DNA of 64,000 bases from Halovivax asiaticus JCM 14624. GTDB taxonomy: Archaea; Halobacteriota; Halobacteria; Halobacteriales; Natrialbaceae. The translations under genes were made by a program, and so were the position numbers. The notes under the pieces were generated by a model. It saw only the letters and a program-made list of their open reading frames with translations, was not told where the DNA came from and searched no databases. Shown in pieces: positions 17,247 through 24,918 of this stretch (its first letter is position 1; each line of letters starts with the position of its first letter). The stretch lies in NCBI RefSeq assembly GCF_000337515.1, contig NZ_AOIQ01000014.1:108903-172902 (forward strand), given 5' to 3'.

Positions 17247-18161
17247 ATGGAAATTGACGTAAATTCCCTACGGAAACTCCGTAGCCAGGGATACGAACCG
17301 TCGCAACTCCGGATGGACGAATCGTATCTCGACGAGTTCGTCGCAAAGGAGTTCCGGGGTGAACACCTCGCCGAACTGTTTCACGAAAACACGAAGTACA
17401 GCGACAAAACGAACCTCAAACTGGGTCCGTCCGCCGCAGCCTTCACGAAGAATCCGAGCTATGCGTACATGCAAGCGCAACTGTCGCCGGACTACGACGG
17501 GTACGAAACGATCAACCTGCCGGAGCCCGATTCGCTCGGGGGGTCGTTCACCGAGGCCATCGAACGACGGCGAAGCGTCCGAGAACAGGCGGGCGAATCG
17601 CTCTCACTGTCGCAACTCTCGACGCTGCTCAAGCATAGCTGCGGCGTCAGTGCCGAACGGCCCATCGGCGAGGAGGGAACGGTACTGCAGGAGTTCCGGT
17701 CGTACGCCTCGGGCGGAGCACTCTACCCGGTCGAGATCTACCTCGCTGTCGTACACGGTGACGACGACCTCGATCGTGGGCTCTACTACTACGTCCCTGA
17801 CGACCACGAGTTGCGCGTGCTCAATCGTGACGACGAACTACCGGACCGAATGGACGACCTGTTCGCGCTGTCCGAGGACGTCTTCGATCCCGCCACGTCG
17901 TCCATTGTCTTCATGCTCACCGGGGCGTTCTGGCGTTCGATGGCGAAGTACGGTCCACGCGGCTATCGATACATTCTCCAGGAGTCCGGGCATCTCGGAC
18001 AGAACATCCTGCTTTCCGCCGCAGCGATGGGGCTGGTTTCCCTTCCGGTGGCCGCATTCAAGGACGACTCGGTAAACGAGTATCTCGACGTAGACGGCGT
18101 CAACGAAGCGGTCGTTTACACACTCTGTGTCGGTCACGGGGCCGACGGTGAAAACCAATGA
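17247..18161 (+). CDS. sagB: SagB-type azoline dehydrogenase of the RiPP cluster
   Basis: A 304-residue FMN-dependent nitroreductase-fold protein of the SagB/ThcOx family. Visible elements are ERRRSVREQAG (FMN phosphate contact), YASGGALYPVEIYLAV and ILQESGHLGQNILLSAAAMGL, all in family order. In azol(in)e RiPP pathways this enzyme oxidises thiazolines and oxazolines to thiazoles and oxazoles. In-frame TTG and GTG codons lie just upstream; the ATG at 17247 is chosen because AGGAG sits nine bases before it. Its stop overlaps the C-protein start by ATGA, so it is the first gene of a translationally coupled operon. Confidence 0.9.
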   Translation: MEIDVNSLRKLRSQGYEPSQLRMDESYLDEFVAKEFRGEHLAELFHENTKYSDKTNLKLGPSAAAFTKNPSYAYMQAQLSPDYDGYETINLPEPDSLGGSFTEAIERRRSVREQAGESLSLSQLSTLLKHSCGVSAERPIGEEGTVLQEFRSYASGGALYPVEIYLAVVHGDDDLDRGLYYYVPDDHELRVLNRDDELPDRMDDLFALSEDVFDPATSSIVFMLTGAFWRSMAKYGPRGYRYILQESGHLGQNILLSAAAMGLVSLPVAAFKDDSVNEYLDVDGVNEAVVYTLCVGHGADGENQ

Positions 18162-19243
18162 CTGACGATAGCAACGACACCGAGACGATCGAACAGGTGC
18201 GCGAGGAACTCGAACGGCCGGTCTTCAACCCGCAACTCGTCCCGGTCATGCTGGACGACAACACCATTCACGTTCGAGCGGGACCGTGGTCCGGGCCGAT
18301 TTACACGATCTCGGACATCGACGAGGACGACGACATCGGCGCTCTCTTCGATCTCATCGACGGGGAGACGCACATCGACGAGATATTTGCGGCGTTCGAA
18401 GCGGATCAACGATCCGAGGTCGCCGACGTGCTCTACGCGCTGGCGGATAGCAACGCTATCTACGATGCCGACGCGGTAGACGGGCCGATGTACTCACATC
18501 TGGTACTGAAATCCCGGTTCAGAGAGCGAGAGCGACGACGACTCGAAGAACAGTCCATCCTCATCGTCGACGATAGTCGAATGGGCGCACACGTCGCGGA
18601 AGACGTGCTCGCGATGGGAGTGGCGGCGGTCGGGTACGCGGGGCTCGATGGCCAGCAGCTCCCGGCAGCGGGTAGTGACGACGATCGCCTCACCGCCGTC
18701 ACCGAAGACGAACTGCCCGGCGCGGTCGACGACGCGGATTTCGTCGCGTACCTGGCCGACGGCCCGTCGAAGACGATCCGGGACGTCAACGAGTACGCGA
18801 TCGAGACGGGGACGCCGTGGATCGTCGGACAGATTCGTGGGTTCGACGGAATCGTCGGACCGGCGATGTTCCCGGGCGAAACGGCCTGTTACGAGTGTTT
18901 TCATCGACGGATGCTCTCGAACGTCTCGAACATCGGCGGCTACGAAACCTTCGAGACGGAACGGGAGGATTCGGACGTTGCAACGGCCAGTCTGCCGATG
19001 TTTTCTCGCACGGTAGCCGGGCACCTGTCGCTCGACCTGTTGCATCTGCTGGCGTTCGGTGTCGGATACACGGCCGGGCGGGTCCTCACGATCAATTCCC
19101 TCAACCTGGCGATGGAGGTCAACGAGGTGCTGAAACTTCCGCGATGTGGGGCCTGCGGTCGTGATCCATCACCGGACGTCTCCCGGTTCATTACGCTCGA
19201 CGACATGGTACTCGGGAGTCGACAGTCGGCGGGGGACGATTGA
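18158..19243 (+). CDS. sagC: ThiF-like leader-binding C protein of the cyclodehydratase (SagC-type)
   Basis: A 361-residue protein. Residues about 20-110 (FNPQLVPVMLDDNTIHVRAG onward to LADSNAIY) look like a PqqD-type RiPP recognition element that binds the precursor leader. The rest is a degenerate E1/ThiF fold starting near SILIVDDSRMGAHV, where active E1 enzymes have a glycine-rich ATP loop, so it should not adenylate by itself. Two CxxC pairs, C244/C247 (ACYECF) and C330/C333 (RCGACG), form the structural zinc site of the family. It presents the precursor to the YcaO enzyme. It overlaps sagB by four bases; 34 bp separate it from ycaO. Confidence 0.85.
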   Translation: MTDDSNDTETIEQVREELERPVFNPQLVPVMLDDNTIHVRAGPWSGPIYTISDIDEDDDIGALFDLIDGETHIDEIFAAFEADQRSEVADVLYALADSNAIYDADAVDGPMYSHLVLKSRFRERERRRLEEQSILIVDDSRMGAHVAEDVLAMGVAAVGYAGLDGQQLPAAGSDDDRLTAVTEDELPGAVDDADFVAYLADGPSKTIRDVNEYAIETGTPWIVGQIRGFDGIVGPAMFPGETACYECFHRRMLSNVSNIGGYETFETEREDSDVATASLPMFSRTVAGHLSLDLLHLLAFGVGYTAGRVLTINSLNLAMEVNEVLKLPRCGACGRDPSPDVSRFITLDDMVLGSRQSAGDD

Positions 19244-19277
19244 CGATGCTGATCGCACCAGGGGAGGTGAGCGATCG

Positions 19278-20558
19278 ATGAGCGGAGACGGGCGAGCGGT
19301 CGTCGATCCCCAGTACCAGCGACTGATCGGCAAGAAAACCGGACTCATCAATTCCCTCTACGGCCTCCAACAGAGCCGGGGACAGCCCGAGGCGTCGCTG
19401 AGCCAACCGATCACGGCGAGCGTGGGGTGGCTCGCGGAGGCCGATGGCGAACTCGAGCTGGCACTCGGGGGCAAAGGCCAGACCCTCGAGAGTTCGTACC
19501 TGAGCGCCATCGGGGAGACCGTCGAACGGTATTCGCTCTGTTTTCCCGAGCCGGACGACTTCGTCACTGCGAGCTACGACGAGCTCGCTGCACGTGAGGC
19601 GGTCATCGACTTCGAGTATCTCGACATCTACAGCGAGGCCATCAGAGACGAGCGGCTCGCGCCGCTCACGCACGAAACCGAGATCAGCTGGACCGCGGGA
19701 ACGCACCTCATCACTGGCGAAGCCGTCTACGTTCCGGTCCAGCTGGTGTGGATGCAGTTCGGACCGGACTATCACGAACACCCGCGGTTCCTCGGAACCT
19801 CGAACGGGGCCGCGGCGGGATCGTCGTTGACGAACGCGTTGCTCGGCTCGCTCTACGAACTCATCGAGCGGGACGCGTTTATGAAGATGTGGTGCAGACA
19901 AGAGACGCCGGATCGCGTCGACCTCTCGTCGATGCCGGACGTCCGGGCGTTCGTCGACGAACGCATCCCACAGGAACACATCTCGGTCCAGCCGGTCGTC
20001 TACGACTCGCCGCTCGCGATGACGTCGGTCGGGGGTGCACTGATCAACGAGCGGGACGAGCGGCCGAAGTTCATCCTCGGCGGAAATACGTCGGTCTCTC
20101 CCGCGGAGGCGGTTCGTGGTGCGATCGTCGAGAGCATCCAGGGACTGCCGTTCATCGCAGAGATCGCGATGAACCACGATCCGTCGGAGCTCGATCCCGG
20201 GCACGCCGAGGACAATTTCGAGGAGAACGTCCTCTACTACGCGCTACCGGAGAACTTCGACGAGGTCGCGTTCATCGTCGACGGCGATCACGAAACCCGC
20301 CCGACCGATCGAGAGACGAGCGGCTGGGACAAGCGAGACGAACTCGACTACTGTCTCGAAGAACTCGATCGGGTCGGATACACGCCGATCGGATTCGATG
20401 TAACGACGCCCGACGTCGCTCGCGCCGGGCCGCGGGTAACGAAGGTGATCGTGCCGGAGCTCGTCCCGATTACGCCGCCGGGAACCCTCCCGGTGAATCA
20501 TCCGGCCTTCGACGGCGAACGAGACGAGCTGACCGCCAAACCGCATCCCTACGCCTGA
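19278..20558 (+). CDS. sagD: YcaO cyclodehydratase (SagD-type)
   Basis: A 426-residue YcaO enzyme, which uses ATP to close Cys, Ser and Thr side chains onto the preceding amide to give azolines. ATP/Mg motifs are SAIGETVERYS, NALLGSLYELIERDAF and, later, AVRGAIVESIQG. Azoline-forming YcaO proteins usually end in PxPxP; this one ends AKPHPYA, with only part of that motif, so its activity needs checking. GGGGAGGTGA at 19261-19270, eight bases before the ATG, is a strong ribosome-binding site and decides the start over the frame open from 19146. It needs the C protein upstream to find its substrate. Confidence 0.88.
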   Translation: MSGDGRAVVDPQYQRLIGKKTGLINSLYGLQQSRGQPEASLSQPITASVGWLAEADGELELALGGKGQTLESSYLSAIGETVERYSLCFPEPDDFVTASYDELAAREAVIDFEYLDIYSEAIRDERLAPLTHETEISWTAGTHLITGEAVYVPVQLVWMQFGPDYHEHPRFLGTSNGAAAGSSLTNALLGSLYELIERDAFMKMWCRQETPDRVDLSSMPDVRAFVDERIPQEHISVQPVVYDSPLAMTSVGGALINERDERPKFILGGNTSVSPAEAVRGAIVESIQGLPFIAEIAMNHDPSELDPGHAEDNFEENVLYYALPENFDEVAFIVDGDHETRPTDRETSGWDKRDELDYCLEELDRVGYTPIGFDVTTPDVARAGPRVTKVIVPELVPITPPGTLPVNHPAFDGERDELTAKPHPYA

Positions 20559-20663
20559 CGGCGATCCGGTCGCTTCTCGGTGTTCCACTGCCTATCTACG
20601 TCCCGGCCGGTTTCGCTATCAGTGGCGATCGCGCGTCTTCGATCGCGGGGTTCCCGTCGAACC

Positions 20664-21299
20664 CTATCCGTGGACGGTCGGAAAGCGGACGCCGCCGGCG
20701 ACGAACGAGACGTACGCGACGTTGTAGCCAACGTGTGCGAGGACGGGTGCGAGGAGCGAACCGGTCGCCAGAAAACAGAGGGCGTAGACGATGCCGTTGA
20801 CGGATTTGAAGACGATCTCGCTCCGGCCCTTGGAAAAGTGGTTGATTCCGAAGAGCACACCGGAGAGCACCACGTACCAGATCGTTCCGATGCTGGCTAT
20901 CAGGACCGCGAGCACACCACGGTAGAGATACTCCTCGCCGATCGCTCCGAATACGATCGGGAGCTTCCATACCGTCTCCTCGGTCCCTCGCTCGATCGGC
21001 ACACCGACCCACCACGACCAGACGAAGATGTCGAGTGCGTACATCGCCACGCCCAGTGGGAGAAAGACGACGAACCAGCCGTCGACGGGAATGGGAACGG
21101 ACGTCACGTCGCTGATGTAAAACGCGGCCGATGCAATCACGATGAACGGGAGATACAATACGTCGTCGTGTTTCGGCCGGTACTCGTATCCGGCGGCGGT
21201 TGCACTGCCGATAACCACCGAGAAGTACCCGACGAGCAACAGCGGGAACCCGAGGAACACGTGTACCCACGTCGGCGCGGGAGAGGGGTCTAACGCCAT
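20664..21299 (-). CDS. sagE: CPBP/CAAX-type intramembrane protease of the RiPP cluster (SagE-like)
   Basis: A 211-residue membrane protein with about seven helices. The CPBP/Abi motifs are complete: E122-E123-x3-R127 (GEEYLYRG), H154 (FGINHF) and H189-x3-N193 (LAHVGYN). In streptolysin-S-type clusters SagE belongs to this family and is proposed to cut the leader or give immunity. It is convergent with ycaO and on the same strand as the precursor gene, whose stop is 245 bp upstream of this start. ATG at 21299 is preferred; the frame to 21371 adds a non-conserved basic/Cys segment. Confidence 0.85.
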   Translation of the reverse strand: MALDPSPAPTWVHVFLGFPLLLVGYFSVVIGSATAAGYEYRPKHDDVLYLPFIVIASAAFYISDVTSVPIPVDGWFVVFLPLGVAMYALDIFVWSWWVGVPIERGTEETVWKLPIVFGAIGEEYLYRGVLAVLIASIGTIWYVVLSGVLFGINHFSKGRSEIVFKSVNGIVYALCFLATGSLLAPVLAHVGYNVAYVSFVAGGVRFPTVHG

Positions 21300-21472
21300 G
21301 TGTGGCAGGTCGTACTCCGTTCGCCCCTCGGAGGGTCCGAAACACCCGACCCGGACGCATCGATGCTGCACGGTCCCCCCGTTGTTCCCGACTCGCTTTC
21401 AGTGCCAGCACTCCCCGACGTGGCGAAGCGGTTCGTGGTCGCCTGCCTCCGTTTGGTTCCTGTCATCCGATC

Positions 21473-21477
21473 AAAAA
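21473..21477 (-). terminator. Possible T-tract terminator after the precursor gene
   Basis: On the minus strand a TTTTT run follows the precursor stop by about 70 bases, before the protease gene. Archaeal termination can use short T tracts alone. If used, it would let the precursor be transcribed at higher level than the protease. Weak evidence. Confidence 0.3.
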
Positions 21478-21544
21478 TGGGGTGCAGTTCGCTGGGCGCC
21501 CGTCGAGCCCGCGTGCGACCAGTCCGTGGCAACCGAATAGCCAA

Positions 21545-21661
21545 CTACCCCGTCCACGTACACGTACACGTCGTCGTGTAGCTACTGCACGTACACCAAC
21601 CGCCGCTGGAGACGGCGGCCGCGCTGTCATCACTGGATTCGTCCGTTAGTTCTACGTCCAT
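21545..21661 (-). CDS. sagA: Azol(in)e RiPP (TOMM) precursor peptide
   Basis: A 38-codon gene on the minus strand. Residues 1-21 are an acidic leader (MDVELTDESSDD, then Ala/Ser) ending in Gly-Gly. Residues 22-38 are WCTCSSYTTTCTCTWTG: four Cys, seven Thr and two Ser in 17 residues, exactly what a SagBCD synthetase modifies. Cys is rare elsewhere in these proteins, so the run is not composition noise. It has its own TATA box (21696-21704), a start 12 or so bases from the predicted transcript start, and a palindrome between them. It sits 1 kb from ycaO, upstream of the protease on the same strand. The product has not been recognised by me as any named peptide; modification sites and cleavage after GG are inference. 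Confidence 0.85.
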   Translation of the reverse strand: MDVELTDESSDDSAAAVSSGGWCTCSSYTTTCTCTWTG

Positions 21662-21674
21662 GGTGTGTTACACC
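21662..21674 (-). promoter_or_regulatory. Inverted repeat at the precursor start (candidate operator)
   Basis: GGTGT-GTT-ACACC, a perfect 5-bp inverted repeat, abuts the precursor ATG and covers the predicted transcription start. A second GGTGTAA half-site lies about 20 bp farther upstream (about 21687-21693). A bound regulator here would block initiation. No regulator gene lies in the island. Confidence 0.5.
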
Positions 21675-22075
21675 AAACTATCTTTTTTACACCCGATTAT
21701 ATTAACGTTTCGACGGTTCTTCCTGGTGTCACCCTCGACGGGGAACCGCGACGACCCCCGATTCACCACGGCCGGTTGAATGGCGACTCGAATCGCTGAT
21801 CCTCGTCGATGACGGCCCGTGTATTCGCCCTCGATTTCGAAATAACGACGAGAGACCGGATGGAGACGGTACGCTCGAACGACCGTCACTCCCGAGTTAT
21901 GGGTCCGCCGACCGCCGGTTTGCCGTGCGTACCGGAAGGTCGTCGACGAGGTCGCACAAAGCAGAATCGACAGTTCCGCGTAAAGCGGGTGAGGGCAACG
22001 GTACGGACGGAATTCGTTCGGTTGCGCGACCGGCGGCGATGGGAGAGGGTCGCCGGAACGGACCGGAGAAACGCA
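21675..22075. other. Precursor promoter and right edge of the RiPP island
   Basis: Minus-strand TATA-like AATATAAT lies near 21696-21704, placing transcription start about 25 bp nearer the precursor gene. From there to the pdhB stop at 22076 I see no supported gene; overlapping frames are arginine-rich shadows. G+C rises to core-genome level near pdhB. Confidence 0.5.
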
Positions 22076-23161
22076 TCAGGCCTCGACGGCTTCCAGCACG
22101 CCCTCGCGGATCCGCAGCGCCTGCGGGAGGTAAAAGTCTTCGAGCGTGGAGAGCGGGACTGGCGCGTCGAAGCCCGTCACGCGAGTGACCGGCGCCTCCA
22201 GGTAGTACAGCGCCTCCTCGTTGATCGTGGCGACGACCTCGGCCCCCACGCCGGCGGTCTTCGGGGCCTCGTGGACGACGGCTGCGCGGCCCGTCTTCTG
22301 TACCGATTCGGCGATCGTGTCGATGTCGAGCGGCGAGAGGCTGCGGAGGTCGACGACCTCGACGTCGATCCCGTTCTCCGCGGCGAGGTCCTCGGCGACG
22401 GCGAGGGCGGGCTGGGTGCTCGCCCCCCAGGTGAACAGCGAGACGTCCTCGCCCTCGCGGCGAACCGACGCCTCGCCGATCGGGACGGTGTAGGGCTCCT
22501 CGGGAACGTCCTCGCGAAACGCACGGTAGAGGCGCTTCGGTTCGAGGACGATCACGGGGTCCGGGTCGCGGACCGCGGCGGCGATGAGCCCCTTCGCGTC
22601 GGTCGGTGTACTCGGCGTGACGACCTTGAGGCCGGGTTCGTGGACCAGTGCGGCCTCTCTGGACTCGGAGTGGTGCTCCGGCGCCGCGATGCCACCGCCG
22701 TAGGGCATGCGGACGACCATCGGGAGCGTGAACTGGCCGTGACTGCGGCTGCGCATCGCGGCGGCGTGACTCACCAGCTGGTCGTACGCCGGCGAGGCGA
22801 AGCCCATGAACTGCATCTCCGCGACCGGGCGCATCCCCGAGAGGGCCAGGCCGATCGAGGAGCCGACGATCGCCGACTCGGCCAGCGGCGTGTCGATCAC
22901 GCGATTCGGGCCGAACTCGTCTTGTAAGTGCTCCGTCGCGCGGAAGACGCCGCCGTTGGTGCCGACGTCCTCGCCGAGGACGACCACGCTGTCGTCGCGG
23001 GCCAGTTCCAGTTCGAGGCCGTCGCGGACCCCCTCGACGAGCGAGAGCGACTCGGTGGGGCCGTCGTAGGCGTCGAGATCGATCGTATCGGTCGCCACGT
23101 CGGATTCCTGATCGACCGCGTCGTCGCCGGCCGATTCGAGTCCGTCGGCAGCCGTACTCAT
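22076..23161 (-). CDS. pdhB: 2-oxoacid dehydrogenase E1 beta subunit (pyruvate dehydrogenase type)
   Basis: A 361-residue transketolase-fold subunit. After an acidic about 35-residue N-terminus, SLVEGVRDGLELELARD, VVVLGEDVGTNGGVFRAT, RVIDTPLAESAIVGSSIGLA and MPYGGG are the usual E1-beta blocks, and VEVVDLRSLSPLD starts the C-terminal domain. With E1 alpha it forms the ThDP-dependent alpha2beta2 decarboxylase of a 2-oxoacid dehydrogenase complex. It overlaps pdhA by ATGA. No E2 or E3 gene follows here; instead the RiPP island begins, with a decayed copy of this gene's 3' end at the island's far side. Confidence 0.9.
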   Translation of the reverse strand: MSTAADGLESAGDDAVDQESDVATDTIDLDAYDGPTESLSLVEGVRDGLELELARDDSVVVLGEDVGTNGGVFRATEHLQDEFGPNRVIDTPLAESAIVGSSIGLALSGMRPVAEMQFMGFASPAYDQLVSHAAAMRSRSHGQFTLPMVVRMPYGGGIAAPEHHSESREAALVHEPGLKVVTPSTPTDAKGLIAAAVRDPDPVIVLEPKRLYRAFREDVPEEPYTVPIGEASVRREGEDVSLFTWGASTQPALAVAEDLAAENGIDVEVVDLRSLSPLDIDTIAESVQKTGRAAVVHEAPKTAGVGAEVVATINEEALYYLEAPVTRVTGFDAPVPLSTLEDFYLPQALRIREGVLEAVEA

Positions 23162-24306
23162 TCGCCCACCTCCTCGAACGCCTCGTCGCCGTGGCGCTCG
23201 CGCAGGCCGTCGAGGTCGGCCAGTTGTTCGCGCAGACGATCGGTCGGTTCCTCGTAGACGTGCTCGAACATCCGGCCCGGATCGGTCTCAGTGGCTTCGG
23301 CCCGCTCGATCGCTGTCGCGAGGCAGTCCTCGACGCGGTCGGCGATCTCGTCGGCGAGGTCGTCGTCCAGGATCTCCTCGCGATAGAGGTAGCGCTCCAG
23401 GCGCTCGACGGGATCGCGGTCCTCCCAGTCCTCGCCGTCGTCCTCGTCGCGGTACGCCGAGGGATCGTCGGCGGTCGAGTGGGCACCGAGGCGGTACTGA
23501 CAGGACTCGATGAGCGTCGGGCGGCGTTCACCCTCCGCGGGGTGTTTGGCCTTCTGCACGGCCGCCCGGGTCACGGCGTAGACTGCGAGCGGGTCGGTGC
23601 CGTCGACGCGGACGCCCTCGACGCCGTAGGCGTCGGCCTTCTCGACGATCGTCTCCGTCGCCGTCTGGGACTCGAAGGGCATCGAGATCGCCCACTGGTT
23701 GTTGTTACAGACGAAGATCGACGGGACGTCGTAGACGGCGGCGAAGTTGAGTCCCTCGTGGAAGTCGCCCGTGGAGGTGGCGCCGTCGCCGAAGTGACAC
23801 AGGACGGCGCGGTCGTGCTGGTCCTGCATGGTGAAGCCCCACGCGAGCCCCATCGCCTGGGGCACCTGCGTGCCGATCGGGATGTACTCCGGCAGCGCGT
23901 TGACGTCGTCCGGAACGGCGTACCCCTCCCGATAGCCGGCGAGGTGCTGGAGCAACGACTCGTAGGACCGTCCGTGGGCGTGTTTGGCGGCGTGGTCGCG
24001 GTATGTCGGAACGAGCCAGTCTGCGGCGTCGAGGGCGAAACTGGTCGCGACCTGCGAGCCCTCCTGGCCGCGCATGGGCGCGTACGTCGAGATACGTCCC
24101 TGGCGCTGGAGTCCCGTCGCTCGCTCGTCGAATCGACGGGCGAGGACGAGCTCCTCGTACATCTCGAGGAGCTCCTCGTCAGTGAGGTCGGGTCGCTTCG
24201 CGCCGGGGAGCAGACTGCCGTCGGTATCCAGGATCTGGACGGCGTCTTCCGGCGGACTGGTCGGTTCGGGCGATTGCGTCGATTCGATTTCGTCGTATGT
24301 GCTCAT
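23158..24306 (-). CDS. pdhA: 2-oxoacid dehydrogenase E1 alpha subunit (pyruvate dehydrogenase type)
   Basis: A 382-residue E1-alpha subunit. The ThDP/Mg motif is CHFGDGATSTGDFHEGLNFAAVYDVPSIF with the partner Asn in VCNNNQWAIS (GDG to N about 30 residues). The phosphorylation-loop-like YRLGAHSTADDPSAYR is also present. The N-terminal LLEMYEELVLARRFDERATGLQRQGRIS block is typical. It is first of the two-gene operon. Which 2-oxo acid is used (pyruvate or branched-chain) cannot be decided without the E2 partner, which lies elsewhere or outside the window. Confidence 0.9.
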   Translation of the reverse strand: MSTYDEIESTQSPEPTSPPEDAVQILDTDGSLLPGAKRPDLTDEELLEMYEELVLARRFDERATGLQRQGRISTYAPMRGQEGSQVATSFALDAADWLVPTYRDHAAKHAHGRSYESLLQHLAGYREGYAVPDDVNALPEYIPIGTQVPQAMGLAWGFTMQDQHDRAVLCHFGDGATSTGDFHEGLNFAAVYDVPSIFVCNNNQWAISMPFESQTATETIVEKADAYGVEGVRVDGTDPLAVYAVTRAAVQKAKHPAEGERRPTLIESCQYRLGAHSTADDPSAYRDEDDGEDWEDRDPVERLERYLYREEILDDDLADEIADRVEDCLATAIERAEATETDPGRMFEHVYEEPTDRLREQLADLDGLRERHGDEAFEEVGE

Positions 24307-24918
24307 CGTTTCGGTGGGTTCGGTGTGGTGGTTTCGTGTTTGACGTTTGATGTCTCGTCGTCCACCCGCCAGGCTGACGGGTGGACGAACCGGCTCGACC
24401 CCGCTGGTTACGGGAACCGAGAAACGGACGACAGCGCCTCGGACCCGGTGTCAACGAGCCGAGACGGGTGTCCGCCGATCAAAATGTTACTCGAATAAGC
24501 CAGTTTGGTGTCAGTCGACGCCGGAGAGACTGCTTGGCGGACGAACGCGACTCGGACTGGCTGGCGGACGCCATGGTTCCACCATTGTGGGGGTTCTACA
24601 TAATTCTTCGTGAGTTACGTTGTCACACGCCATTCCTGCCAGACTCGCCGGACGGGTGGCAAGTTACTGGACAAACATCCAGATTTATCGGAAAGTACTG
24701 ACGGAGCTTGATTCCGTTGACGCGCTATCACGACCGCAGTTGGGCGTCTGTAAACCAGAATAGTTCAGACTGACGAGATATCTGGAGGACCGGTGGCAGA
24801 CGGTCGGTGACGTGATCGTCGGTGCGTTCGAACGGCCGAGAACCCGCCACGCTGTACGGACGTCGTACCACCCTGATCGGGCCGAGTAACGATGGGCGAG
24901 TAGCGATACACCCAGACT
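24307..24918. other. Gene-free stretch upstream of pdhA, with a perfect hairpin
   Basis: 612 bp between divergent genes. A perfect 9-bp inverted repeat, GTCCACCCG at 24360-24368 and CGGGTGGAC at 24378-24386 with a 9-nt loop, lies 54 bp before the pdhA start and may be an operator or a leader-RNA stem. The remaining part contains no frame with domain features; it is less GC-rich than the flanks. Confidence 0.5.
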
